A stretch of DNA of 14,866 nucleotides, from contig JBBQQG010000024.1 in the NCBI GenBank assembly GCA_038216175.1, forward strand, positions 1-14,866, read 5' to 3'. Position numbers and translations under genes: made by a program. A model generated the notes under the pieces. The model ran no database searches and was not told where the DNA came from. It worked only from the letters and a program-made list of their open reading frames with translations. Below are positions 6,452 through 12,798 of this stretch, piece by piece (within the stretch, counting starts at the first letter, position 1; each line of letters begins with the position of its first letter). This stretch comes from JBBQQG01 sp038216175 (GTDB lineage Bacteria > Patescibacteriota > Saccharimonadia > Saccharimonadales > OMJO01).

Positions 6452-6829
6452 ATGCGATATGTTGCCCAAAGAACCAGAATTGTCCAAGATGATAATACAG
6501 GTGGTATTGAACCAGCATCAACGGCAGTAGATAATAGATCAAGTCTGCTTCCGAGAATTGTTTATGGTATAGCCTCGATTATAGGTTTTTTTCTAGTATT
6601 TCGATTTATTTTAGCTTTGCTTGGCGCTAATCAATCGAATACATTCGTTAGTTTCGTATATAGTGTTAGCCATCCACTCGTTGCACCGTTTTTCGGAATG
6701 TTTAACTACCGAGTTGTCTACGGAGTATCAAGGTTCGAATTTGAAACTTTAATAGCGCTGGCTGTATATAGTTTTATTGCATACATTATAGTTTTAATCT
6801 CGGGTAAAACGTATAGCAGCCGTACCTAG
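6452..6829 (+). CDS. YggT-family membrane protein
   Basis: The start is fixed by AAGGAG seven bases before the ATG. The 125 residues have a soluble N-terminal stretch of about 35, then two membrane helices (about 38-58 and 98-117) separated by a segment with SVSHPLVAPFFGMF (71-84). The helix-S.P...PF-helix pattern is that of the YggT family, conserved membrane proteins linked in other bacteria to cell division and to osmotic or membrane homeostasis, without a defined biochemical activity. The family often has two such units; this protein has one, preceded by a polar N-terminal extension. It is divergent from the DUF5670 gene and converges with the VOC gene six bases downstream. TATAAA at 6422-6427 is a possible -10. 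Confidence 0.8.
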   Translation: MRYVAQRTRIVQDDNTGGIEPASTAVDNRSSLLPRIVYGIASIIGFFLVFRFILALLGANQSNTFVSFVYSVSHPLVAPFFGMFNYRVVYGVSRFEFETLIALAVYSFIAYIIVLISGKTYSSRT

Positions 6830-6835
6830 TTAATA

Positions 6836-7219
6836 CTAACTATTTTGAAGCACAGATAAAATATTACCGGCTGGATCTTTAAACCAGGCTATATCAGGAC
6901 CCATTTTAGCTGTTATACCTCTAGCAATGCCTTTTTCATCGGCGTGCGACATATTTTCGTATCGTTCGAATGATATACCTTTAGTAACAAGATCATCGAC
7001 AGCTTGATCGATATTATCGACTTCAAAGTTTAAAATAGTAAATTCTGCCGGTTTATGATCATCCTTGGAGTAGATAAAAACGATACCTCCGCTTGGCAAT
7101 TTGAACGCTAGTCCCATTTCATCATTAACTAATTCAAGACCTAGCGTTTCTTGATAAAATTTTTTAGCCTCGTTTAAATTGTTAACAGAAAATCCACTAA
7201 ATACGTCTTTGTAATGCAT
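6836..7219 (-). CDS. VOC-superfamily (glyoxalase/bleomycin-resistance fold) protein
   Basis: A GGGAG site six bases before the ATG sets the start. The 127 residues contain two beta-alpha-beta-beta-beta units: SGFSVNNLNEAKKFYQETLGLELVND (about 8-33) and LNFEVDNIDQAVDDLVTKGISFE (about 63-85), ending in the family signature AWFKDPAGNILSVLQ (111-125). VOC proteins include glyoxalase I, extradiol dioxygenases and antibiotic-binding proteins, most with a metal held by His/Glu residues from both units. Metal ligands cannot be placed safely here, so neither the reaction nor a resistance role can be claimed. It is probably monocistronic and converges with the YggT gene. Confidence 0.85.
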   Translation of the reverse strand: MHYKDVFSGFSVNNLNEAKKFYQETLGLELVNDEMGLAFKLPSGGIVFIYSKDDHKPAEFTILNFEVDNIDQAVDDLVTKGISFERYENMSHADEKGIARGITAKMGPDIAWFKDPAGNILSVLQNS

Positions 7220-7291
7220 TGTTTCTCCCTTATGTTACTAAAAACATTATAAATCACTTAACTTAGATTACTAGGAAGTAAATGTTTTTAA

Positions 7292-7400
7292 TTAAGCCGA
7301 CAGAAGACCATGCGGCTTATAGTTTTGGAGTTTATTGTCACTAGTGACTAGCGCCATGCCTCTATTAAGTGCAAGCCAGATTATCATTGAAAGGATCTTT
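7292..7400 (-). pseudogene. C-terminal remnant of a PIN-domain (VapC-like) gene at the tRNA 3' end
   Basis: On the minus strand a 31-codon frame (7387 to 7292) reads MIIWLALNRGMALVTSDN, then KLQNYKPHGLLSA and a stop. This resembles the last part of type II toxin PIN domains, whose ending typically runs DPFDRxxIxxAxxxxxxLVTxDxxxxxYxxxGL. Just upstream, in another frame, AAA GAT CCT TTC (7400 to 7389) reads KDPF, the expected lead-in, with about five bases missing between the two. Nothing more of the gene exists: the tRNA-Trp gene ends one base before. A complete protein would be near 130 residues, so this is a truncated and frameshifted scrap. The match is by eye from family memory. Confidence 0.5.
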
Positions 7401-7401
7401 A

Positions 7402-7476
7402 TGGCAGGGGCATGTGGAATCGAACCACAATCTAAGGTTTTGGAGACCTTTATACTAACCGTTGTACTATGCCCCT
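7402..7476 (-). tRNA. tRNA-Trp (anticodon CCA)
   Basis: The minus strand folds as a complete tRNA. The acceptor arms AGGGGCA and TGCCCCT are followed by discriminator G and an encoded CCA end. The D arm contains GGTTAGT, the anticodon stem AAGGT/ACCTT encloses loop CTCCAAA with anticodon CCA, and the T loop is TTCGATT. The A-U first pair and G discriminator are usual for bacterial tRNA-Trp. In many bacteria trnW lies just before secE; here secE is over 5 kb away. There is a promoter at 7492-7520. Confidence 0.96.
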
Positions 7477-7491
7477 AAGCAGTACTTGCAT

Positions 7492-7520
7492 ATCATAATC
7501 TATCTATACATAACTGTCAT
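7492..7520 (-). promoter_or_regulatory. Promoter of tRNA-Trp
   Basis: On the minus strand, ATGACA (7515-7520) and TATGAT (7492-7497) each match the sigma-70 consensus in five of six positions and are 17 bases apart. Transcription would start near 7485, about ten bases before the mature tRNA. Confidence 0.65.
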
Positions 7521-7609
7521 CATGACAAACAATTATTAGAATATCTATCTTTTATATAATCTAAAAATTTAATGTTCAATCCTATTAAAAATTTTGATTA
7601 TGTTAGCTA

Positions 7610-8461
7610 TTAAATCAACTTATATGAGCTAGGCTGTTCAGATGCGTCATTTTTAAGAAATATGTAATATAGCAACCCTCGAATTTCCATAAATCGAAAT
7701 TCTTTTTTTGCTATTTCAGGTGAGGCTATCGGAGACAAATATGGGACAGAACCGTGTGAGAAAGGTTTAATTTTTTCGATTAAATGAAGTACGCGAGCAC
7801 CGAGATGCGGAGCGTGTGACACTACAACAACCTGCTTGTCTTTAGCATTATCCATATCTGGATACTTGAACGTTTTTATTTGGTCGGTTGTATTTTTGAG
7901 ATCACTATCTACGAAAAGCGTTTTCTGTTTCGGTATAATAATTCCACTACGACTGAGTACATTTTCTGCATCGACAGTCTGTTGTTTATAACCGTTATAA
8001 AAAATTGTAGGACCATACTCAAGTATTAATTCTTTCATTTCTTGTTTTTGTTTATCTATCTCATCAAGTGGTCTCGATTTAATTGTATGTCCACTTCTAA
8101 CTTCAGCAATTTTACGTGCCAAATAAGCGCTACGATTCATTCTTGCGCGGTCCCAACCACCCATCCACGGCTTATCGTCGAGTTTTGGATTATCTTCAGC
8201 AGTAAACGACTTATCGTAGTTACCAGTACCAGAAATTTCCCAAATAGTTTCAATATCTCCGGCTGTTTCAGGGCTAATATCAATTGGGTCTACGGCAACC
8301 TGTTCTAACTCAACAATTCGATTAAGTGCACCAGAAATTACAGCCAACAACCTGTCTTTTGAGAAATCGTTCAACTCAGTATGCTCAATAAGCGAGTTAG
8401 CATAAATTGACTCGGCCTCGATTTCTAAGTCTGGATTTGCGGGGTTATCAGTTAGAATCAC
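7610..8461 (-). CDS. Divergent DUF218 (YdcF/SanA/ElyC-like) protein
   Basis: The start is a GTG at 8461, with a TATAAT ending six bases upstream and no Shine-Dalgarno. The 283 residues have no membrane helix. The central and C-terminal parts recall DUF218: a first block IWEISGTGNYD (73-83) where the family has its glycine-rich strand, GYKQQTVDAENVLSRSGI (157-174), then LKNTTDQIKTF (188-198) at the place of the family's T.EN motif, and VVVVSHAPHLGARVLHLIEK (211-230) at the place of the VTs..H..RA motif. DUF218 proteins are linked to envelope polysaccharide or surfactin-like phenotypes, with unclear chemistry. The first 70 residues are helical, acidic and unlike the family. I rate the family assignment moderate; the ORF itself is secure. 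It is divergent from the P-loop kinase gene. Confidence 0.6.
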   Translation of the reverse strand: MILTDNPANPDLEIEAESIYANSLIEHTELNDFSKDRLLAVISGALNRIVELEQVAVDPIDISPETAGDIETIWEISGTGNYDKSFTAEDNPKLDDKPWMGGWDRARMNRSAYLARKIAEVRSGHTIKSRPLDEIDKQKQEMKELILEYGPTIFYNGYKQQTVDAENVLSRSGIIIPKQKTLFVDSDLKNTTDQIKTFKYPDMDNAKDKQVVVVSHAPHLGARVLHLIEKIKPFSHGSVPYLSPIASPEIAKKEFRFMEIRGLLYYIFLKNDASEQPSSYKLI

Positions 8462-8467
8462 ACATAT

Positions 8468-8496
8468 ATTATAACATTATAGCGATGCATTAGCAA
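8468..8496 (-). promoter_or_regulatory. Promoter giving a leaderless transcript of the DUF218-like gene
   Basis: On the minus strand, TTGCTA (8491-8496), a 17-base spacer and a perfect TATAAT (8468-8473) are followed by only six bases before the GTG. The expected first transcribed base is the G of the start codon. The -35 lies inside the inverted repeat at 8489-8507. Confidence 0.55.
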
Positions 8497-8507
8497 TATT
8501 TGCTAAT
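8489..8507. promoter_or_regulatory. 19-base palindrome over the -35 box, candidate operator
   Basis: ATTAGCAA (8489-8496) and TTGCTAAT (8500-8507) are perfect eight-base arms around TAT. The repeat covers the -35 of the DUF218-like gene, the usual place for a repressor site. Confidence 0.45.
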
Positions 8508-8518
8508 AACCCGTGTCA

Positions 8519-8535
8519 AATTGAATTCTTCAATT
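8519..8535. repeat. AATTGAA / TTCAATT inverted repeat
   Basis: Perfect seven-base arms (8519-8525 and 8529-8535) surround TTC, twelve bases from the 19-base palindrome and between the same two divergent genes. It may be a second regulatory site. Its AT-rich content makes chance more likely. Confidence 0.25.
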
Positions 8536-8653
8536 AGAATAATAACTTTAATATAAAAGCAATATCACGTCCAGTTTCAGAAATCGGAGCCAAAACAGCA
8601 GATTAATTTTTAATAATTTCATCCGTAACAATCTTTATTTATAGAGACAAATC

Positions 8654-8664
8654 TGTTATACAAT
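8654..8664 (+). promoter_or_regulatory. -10 region directly before the P-loop kinase start
   Basis: TGTTATACAAT (8654-8664) contains both TGnTATACA (an extended -10) and TACAAT. The latter ends six bases before the ATG at 8671, so the transcript would begin at or within two bases of the start codon. No convincing -35 and no Shine-Dalgarno are seen. Confidence 0.4.
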
Positions 8665-8670
8665 GGTGAT

Positions 8671-9336
8671 ATGACTTCAAAATTAACACTTTCACAACCG
8701 ACTTTGATTTTGCTATACGGATTCCCCGGTGCTGGTAAAACTTTCTTAGCTCGACAGCTGTGCGAAGACATGCATGCCGCCCATGTTCAGATTGACAGGA
8801 TTAGATATGAGTTATTCGAAGAACCAAGATATGACAAGCAGGAAAATGAAATAGTAAATCATTTAGCAGAATACATGGCCGAAGAATTTCTAAATGCCGG
8901 ACTTAGTGTAGTATTTGATACTAATGTTATGAGAATAGCTCAAAGAAGAGTACTTAGAGATCTAGCCAAGAAGAACAAAGCGATACCAATATTAATCTGG
9001 CTTCAGATCGATTTAGAAAGTTCATACGAACGTATTTCTAAACGTGATCATCGAAAAACTGATGACAAGTACGCCATGGACTACGATAGAAATGCTTTTA
9101 AAAGTTTTGTTAATTTTATGCAAAAACCAGTTCCAAATGAAGATTACGTCGTAGTTAGCGGCAAGCATAACTATAAAACACAGTATGCTGCAGTTATGAA
9201 AAAACTTTATGATATCGGACTTATATTGTCGGCCTCAGCCGTTGATAAAATGGTTAAACCTGGACTAGTAAATTTAGTACCAAACTCTAAATTAGGTCGA
9301 GTCGATAAAACTAGGCGAAATATTTTTATTCGCTAA
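8671..9336 (+). CDS. P-loop kinase / AAA-type ATP-binding protein (AAA_33 or zeta-like)
   Basis: The 221 residues begin with a nucleotide-binding strand and a textbook Walker A motif, LLYGFPGAGKTFLARQL (14-30). Then come QIDRIRYELFEE (40-51), with an aspartate placed as the catalytic base of polynucleotide-kinase-like enzymes, a second strand VVFDTNVM, a third strand IPILIWLQID and a lid-type helix rich in basic residues (SYERISKRDHRKTDD). This order is that of small P-loop kinases (AAA_33, zeta toxin, chloramphenicol phosphotransferase). The phosphate acceptor cannot be told. No antitoxin-like gene lies beside it, so a toxin role is unlikely. The C-terminal 40 residues are basic and unassigned. 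Its stop overlaps the next ATG (TAATG), so it forms a two-gene unit with the metallopeptidase. Confidence 0.82.
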   Translation: MTSKLTLSQPTLILLYGFPGAGKTFLARQLCEDMHAAHVQIDRIRYELFEEPRYDKQENEIVNHLAEYMAEEFLNAGLSVVFDTNVMRIAQRRVLRDLAKKNKAIPILIWLQIDLESSYERISKRDHRKTDDKYAMDYDRNAFKSFVNFMQKPVPNEDYVVVSGKHNYKTQYAAVMKKLYDIGLILSASAVDKMVKPGLVNLVPNSKLGRVDKTRRNIFIR

Positions 9337-10037
9337 TGGCGGTAAAAAAAGTATTAGTCACCGATATAGGCGAAGTAACTCTGCAAAAACGAAAAGGCAG
9401 CAAGTCTCTCAGAATAAGCATTTCTTCAAATGGAGTAATCAGAGTAACGATGCCGTCTTGGGCGCCGTTCAAAATGGGCTTGGAATTCGTGTCAGCGCGC
9501 CGATCATGGATAGAAGCAAATCGCCCTAAATTTGTACCATTGCAGGCATTAACTCCAGTTGGAAAAGCACATCATCTAGTTTTTGCCAGTTCGAACAATA
9601 TCGCCTCGCCAAGAACCCGGCTTAGCGGTAATGAAATTATAATCTCAATACCGGTCGGTCTTAACTCAAACAACAAGAAGGTCCAAGAACTGGCAAACAA
9701 AGCTGTCATTCGAGCATTAAAACAAGAAGCAGAACAACTACTTCCAGCACGGCTCGACCAGCTGGCAGTAGACAACAATTTTACTTATCATAGCGTAATT
9801 ATTAAACGATTAAGCAGCCGGTGGGGAAGTTGTGATCAACACAAAAATATTTCACTCAATTGCTTTTTAATGCAGCTGCCTTGGAATTTAATCGATTACG
9901 TACTTTTGCATGAACTTACTCATACTAAAATTATGGCTCACGGACCTGCTTTCTGGAATGAGTTAGGCAAATATGTTAGAAATTTGCCTCAGATAAGAAA
10001 AGACATGAGAACACATCGGCCAGCCATAAATTATTAA
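9336..10037 (+). CDS. YgjP-type (DUF45/M48-like) zinc metallopeptidase
   Basis: The 233 residues start at the ATG overlapping the upstream stop. The N-terminal half has the SKSLRISISSNGVIRVTMP strand pattern of the YgjP family. The C-terminal half carries SSRWGSC (160-166), the family signature, then the zinc site HELTH (192-196, with E193 catalytic) and the third ligand H202 in AHGPAFWNEL. All ligands are intact, so it should be an active cytoplasmic metallohydrolase; substrates of this family are not known. YgjP genes often sit near restriction or nucleic acid enzymes, but here the partner is the P-loop kinase, with translational coupling. No separate promoter is seen. Confidence 0.92.
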   Translation: MAVKKVLVTDIGEVTLQKRKGSKSLRISISSNGVIRVTMPSWAPFKMGLEFVSARRSWIEANRPKFVPLQALTPVGKAHHLVFASSNNIASPRTRLSGNEIIISIPVGLNSNNKKVQELANKAVIRALKQEAEQLLPARLDQLAVDNNFTYHSVIIKRLSSRWGSCDQHKNISLNCFLMQLPWNLIDYVLLHELTHTKIMAHGPAFWNELGKYVRNLPQIRKDMRTHRPAINY

Positions 10038-10056
10038 CCGTTAATTTTTATGCTTA

Positions 10057-10065
10057 TGGCATAAT
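10057..10065 (+). promoter_or_regulatory. Extended -10 promoter, leaderless start of the second kinase
   Basis: TGGCATAAT (10057-10065) fits an extended -10 with five of six consensus bases in CATAAT. The ATG at 10072 follows after six bases, so the predicted first base of the message is the start codon. There is no Shine-Dalgarno and only a weak -35. Confidence 0.5.
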
Positions 10066-10071
10066 GTCAAT

Positions 10072-11175
10072 ATGGCGACCGAACCTATTGAAAACATGAT
10101 TGTTAATTCGACTCTCGAAAGAGAAAGATTGGTCAGCCTTATTAACAGCATGGGCGACGGAGTTCTGGCTATCGATGAAAGCCTTAAAGTTGCAGTCTAT
10201 AACGGCGCAGCTCTCAATATTATGGATGTCAATGCTTCGATAACTGGCAAAAATATCAATCAAGTTTTGAATTTAGTTGATAAGAATAATCAAGATATTG
10301 ATATTGCCAAGATAGTATTAGACACTAAAGTGTCGACCACATCAAGGGACTGGCGTCTTAAATACTCCGACGGTGAAGAAATAAACTTATATATTAGTAT
10401 TGCGCCAGTCAGACTTGGCTATAGCAAGGGCGGAATGCGGGGATTCGTAATATTGCTCCGTGATATTACAAGAGAAAAATCAGTGGAAGAGGAGCGCGAT
10501 GAATTTATTAGCGTCGTAAGTCATGAACTTCGTACACCTGTAGCTATCGCTGAAGGAAATGTCAGCAATGCTCTTCTGATACTCGACAAAAGGGGCGATA
10601 TTGCAACAATCAAAGATGCTCTTAAGCAAACTTACAATCAGGTAGTTTTTTTAGCCGGCATGATAAACGACCTATCGACGCTCTCCCGGGCGGATCGAGG
10701 TAAGCTAGATATTGAAATCGAAGCAATTAATGTTCATGAACTTCTGATCGAATTAGTTTCCAATTACACGCCTGACGCTCAAAAAAAAGGACTACAGCTA
10801 ACTTCCAATCCTGATCCTAGTCTGGAAGTACTAAGGTCAAGCCGCTTGTACGTAAGAGAAATACTTCAGAACTTCATAACTAACGCAATAAAATATACCA
10901 ATCAAGGATCAATCACAATCAACGCTAAAAACAAAGAAAACGGCGTCGATTTTACTGTCAGTGATACTGGAATCGGTATCAGCAAATCCGATCAAGATAA
11001 AGTTTTTGACAAATTTTTTCGCAGCGAAGATTATCGTACGAGACAGAATTCTGGGACCGGATTAGGACTATATGTTACTTTAAAACTAGCTCGACTACTT
11101 CATTCTGAAATTAACCTTGCTAGCGAGCTTGATAAGGGAACTTCATTTACAATATTTATTCCTAATCTGGATTAA
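10072..11175 (+). CDS. Soluble PAS-domain sensor histidine kinase without adjacent regulator
   Basis: The 367 residues have no membrane segment. A PAS domain spans about residues 18-133 (LINSMGDGVLAIDESLKVAV at its start). It is followed by HisKA with SHELRTPVAIA (phospho-site H151) and HATPase_c with the N box NFITNAIKYT (267-276), G1 box DTGIGI (298-303), F box FDKFFRSED and G2 box SGTGLGL (327-333). All catalytic boxes look complete. It differs clearly from the kinase at 3643 in sequence, so it is not a recent duplicate. No response regulator is adjacent: the next gene is on the other strand and ends four bases away. It may use the single-domain regulator at 4909 or a partner elsewhere. 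The start is chosen as the ATG six bases after the -10 box. Confidence 0.93.
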   Translation: MATEPIENMIVNSTLERERLVSLINSMGDGVLAIDESLKVAVYNGAALNIMDVNASITGKNINQVLNLVDKNNQDIDIAKIVLDTKVSTTSRDWRLKYSDGEEINLYISIAPVRLGYSKGGMRGFVILLRDITREKSVEEERDEFISVVSHELRTPVAIAEGNVSNALLILDKRGDIATIKDALKQTYNQVVFLAGMINDLSTLSRADRGKLDIEIEAINVHELLIELVSNYTPDAQKKGLQLTSNPDPSLEVLRSSRLYVREILQNFITNAIKYTNQGSITINAKNKENGVDFTVSDTGIGISKSDQDKVFDKFFRSEDYRTRQNSGTGLGLYVTLKLARLLHSEINLASELDKGTSFTIFIPNLD

Positions 11176-11178
11176 AGT

Positions 11179-12672
11179 TCACACTTGAGGAAGTCTGGCG
11201 ATAACGTGCATAACCGGTATGCAGATATTCCTGCCTTTCCAATTAACAACAGAAAACTCATAGCGCCACATAGAAATATATCCAAGAATCATTTCAGTAA
11301 TTAGCGCCAATGGATAATCTACGAACGACATAGGAAGGTTAGTTGGATTAGTTATAGCGATTATCAGCATATGAGTCATCGTTCCGAAAACAGCGGCTGC
11401 TAGACTAAAATAAAGTATATAACTGTCATGGATTACAAGACTAATTATAAGCAAAATAAATGGACCAAGAAGTAAATAATAATTTATTATTGATACCAGT
11501 AGAACCATTTCTGGCCGCCTATGTAACTGCGGATAACGCATTCTAATAGCAGTTTCGCGCTGCTCATCAAAAGATTTGAGCGACTGAATATTAAGATCAT
11601 TATCGGAGCGTATAAATTTATACTGCTTAGTTTTTGATAATACGCTAGCAAAATATGCCTCTGGTAAAATACTGTGTGATACGCCGGCAAAACCACCACA
11701 TTGATTCAGCTTCTCGGCGCAAATGATCCAGCATGTACTTAGTACTGGCGGTCGTCCGAAAATAAATCTAGGCAGTACTAATTCCCACCAATAGCGCATT
11801 GGCTGAATTAATGAAGATTGGGTAGCTTTTGATTGTCGCTTTGGCAATACGCTAATCATATTCAAATTATTGTTAAGCAGGTACGTAATTGCTTCTCGAA
11901 TAGATTCCTTTCCAACACGAGCGTCTACACCGCAGAATAATATATATTTACCGGTAGCTTCGCTTGCCAGCCGTTGATAAGCCTGGTTTTTCGCCAACCA
12001 ATGTTCATTTGGAGCCGAACCTTTAATAAAACGTACGCCGTCATGTGCATAACTTTTAATTATCTCCGATGTTCGAAGTTGAGAACAGTCGTCTAAAACT
12101 AAAATTTCTAATTTAGGATAATCACTTAGTAAAATAGAACTTATGCAGGCTTCCAAGTCCGATGTTTCATTTCGAGCTGGAATCGCAACTGTCACGCTCG
12201 GAAGTTCTTTATCGGAAAAATGTTCAGTATTTTTAGTTCGGCTGGCTCGTATCGTGTTAATAATTGATAGCAAAAATACTGCTGTGCCTGAAACTAGTTG
12301 GATAACTGACGAAAATCTCAGAAATGCCAGGCTGGTAAATGTTATATTATACGAAACAGTAAAAATGAATAACAGAAGTATTAATTGTGCGCCGCAAAGC
12401 CAAAAAGAACTTCTTCGAGTCGCCTGTAGCAAATATGATTCATGCATTCTCTTTTCAGTAATTCTCGCCAAATTAATTAAGCGGAACAAACAAATAGCAC
12501 CAATAAGCATATAAATTACGTTGTAGCTGTTTACTAGTAGATAAATTAAGCTAAAACCAATTAAACCAGAGATAATATACACGAAAAGTTTGCGTACTCT
12601 CCAAAACAAAGGCGATAAATACATTAATAATTCGGTTAAGATACTTACCAGCAGCAGTGATTTTATCAGCAT
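11179..12672 (-). CDS. Membrane GT2 glycosyltransferase (CrtQ/HpnB-like layout)
   Basis: The 497 residues have about four N-terminal membrane helices (within 1-140), a cytoplasmic GT-A domain (about 158-385) and about three C-terminal helices (about 388-472). In the GT-A domain are the nucleotide-sugar strand SVTVAIPARNE (159-169), LDDCS (193-197) with the first aspartates, HWLAKNQAYQRLA (224-236), CGVDAR (247-252) at the DxD position, and LPEAYFA (336-342) at the place of the catalytic acid. The end NWKGRNI (477-483) resembles the W-K/R-G-R motif of the CrtQ/HpnB-like group. Such enzymes transfer a sugar to lipid or carotenoid acceptors at the membrane; the acceptor here is unknown. The second aspartate of DxD is an arginine. 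No Shine-Dalgarno; TATATT lies seven bases before the ATG. Confidence 0.87.
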   Translation of the reverse strand: MLIKSLLLVSILTELLMYLSPLFWRVRKLFVYIISGLIGFSLIYLLVNSYNVIYMLIGAICLFRLINLARITEKRMHESYLLQATRRSSFWLCGAQLILLLFIFTVSYNITFTSLAFLRFSSVIQLVSGTAVFLLSIINTIRASRTKNTEHFSDKELPSVTVAIPARNETSDLEACISSILLSDYPKLEILVLDDCSQLRTSEIIKSYAHDGVRFIKGSAPNEHWLAKNQAYQRLASEATGKYILFCGVDARVGKESIREAITYLLNNNLNMISVLPKRQSKATQSSLIQPMRYWWELVLPRFIFGRPPVLSTCWIICAEKLNQCGGFAGVSHSILPEAYFASVLSKTKQYKFIRSDNDLNIQSLKSFDEQRETAIRMRYPQLHRRPEMVLLVSIINYYLLLGPFILLIISLVIHDSYILYFSLAAAVFGTMTHMLIIAITNPTNLPMSFVDYPLALITEMILGYISMWRYEFSVVNWKGRNICIPVMHVIARLPQV

Positions 12673-12679
12673 TAATTAA

Positions 12680-12685
12680 AATATA
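12680..12685 (-). promoter_or_regulatory. -10 box close to the GT2 start
   Basis: On the minus strand, TATATT is followed by seven bases and then the ATG at 12672, a spacing that again suggests a leaderless or nearly leaderless message. There is no good -35, so this is weak alone and counts mainly as part of the pattern seen at 8461, 8671 and 10072. Confidence 0.3.
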
Positions 12686-12718
12686 CCTTATTTAAGCAAA
12701 AGCGTGATACTGATTTTA

Positions 12719-12747
12719 TTGACTGGATAGTGCAGCTACGATATACT
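12719..12747 (+). promoter_or_regulatory. Main promoter of the secE-nusG cluster
   Basis: TTGACT (12719-12724) and TATACT (12742-12747) each match the consensus in five of six bases and are exactly 17 apart. The start would be near 12754. An overlapping TTGACA (12747-12752) has only a poor -10 (TATGGT, 12769-12774). Confidence 0.7.
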
Positions 12748-12757
12748 TGACACATTC

Positions 12758-12788
12758 GCATCTACCTATATGGTAGGTGTTTTAATTT
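12758..12788 (+). promoter_or_regulatory. Leader hairpin with U-rich tail before secE
   Basis: GCATCTACC (12758-12766) and GGTAGGTGT (12772-12780) form a nine-pair stem (two G-U pairs) with loop TATAT, followed directly by TTTTAATTT (12780-12788) and then the secE ribosome binding site. It lies inside the predicted 5' leader. It looks like a modest attenuator or an RNA stability element. Confidence 0.4.
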
Positions 12789-12798
12789 GGGAGAAGAA

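Noticed and set aside
7293..7319. TAAGCCG / CGGCTTA hairpin as a terminator for tRNA-Trp
   Set aside because: On the transcribed strand it is followed by ATTAAAAAC, not a T-run, and it falls within the PIN-like remnant.
7337..7348. 12-base palindrome GTCACTAGTGAC downstream of tRNA-Trp, considered as an att or operator site
   Set aside because: It lies inside the PIN-like remnant frame, no second copy or integrase is seen, and a palindrome this short can occur by chance.
8042..8308. 88-aa plus-strand ORF inside the DUF218-like gene
   Set aside because: Antisense shadow with no start signals; the minus frame is longer and has a promoter.
12143..12514. 123-aa plus-strand ORF inside the GT2 gene
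   Set aside because: Antisense to a clear GT2 coding frame with intact motifs; no ribosome binding site.
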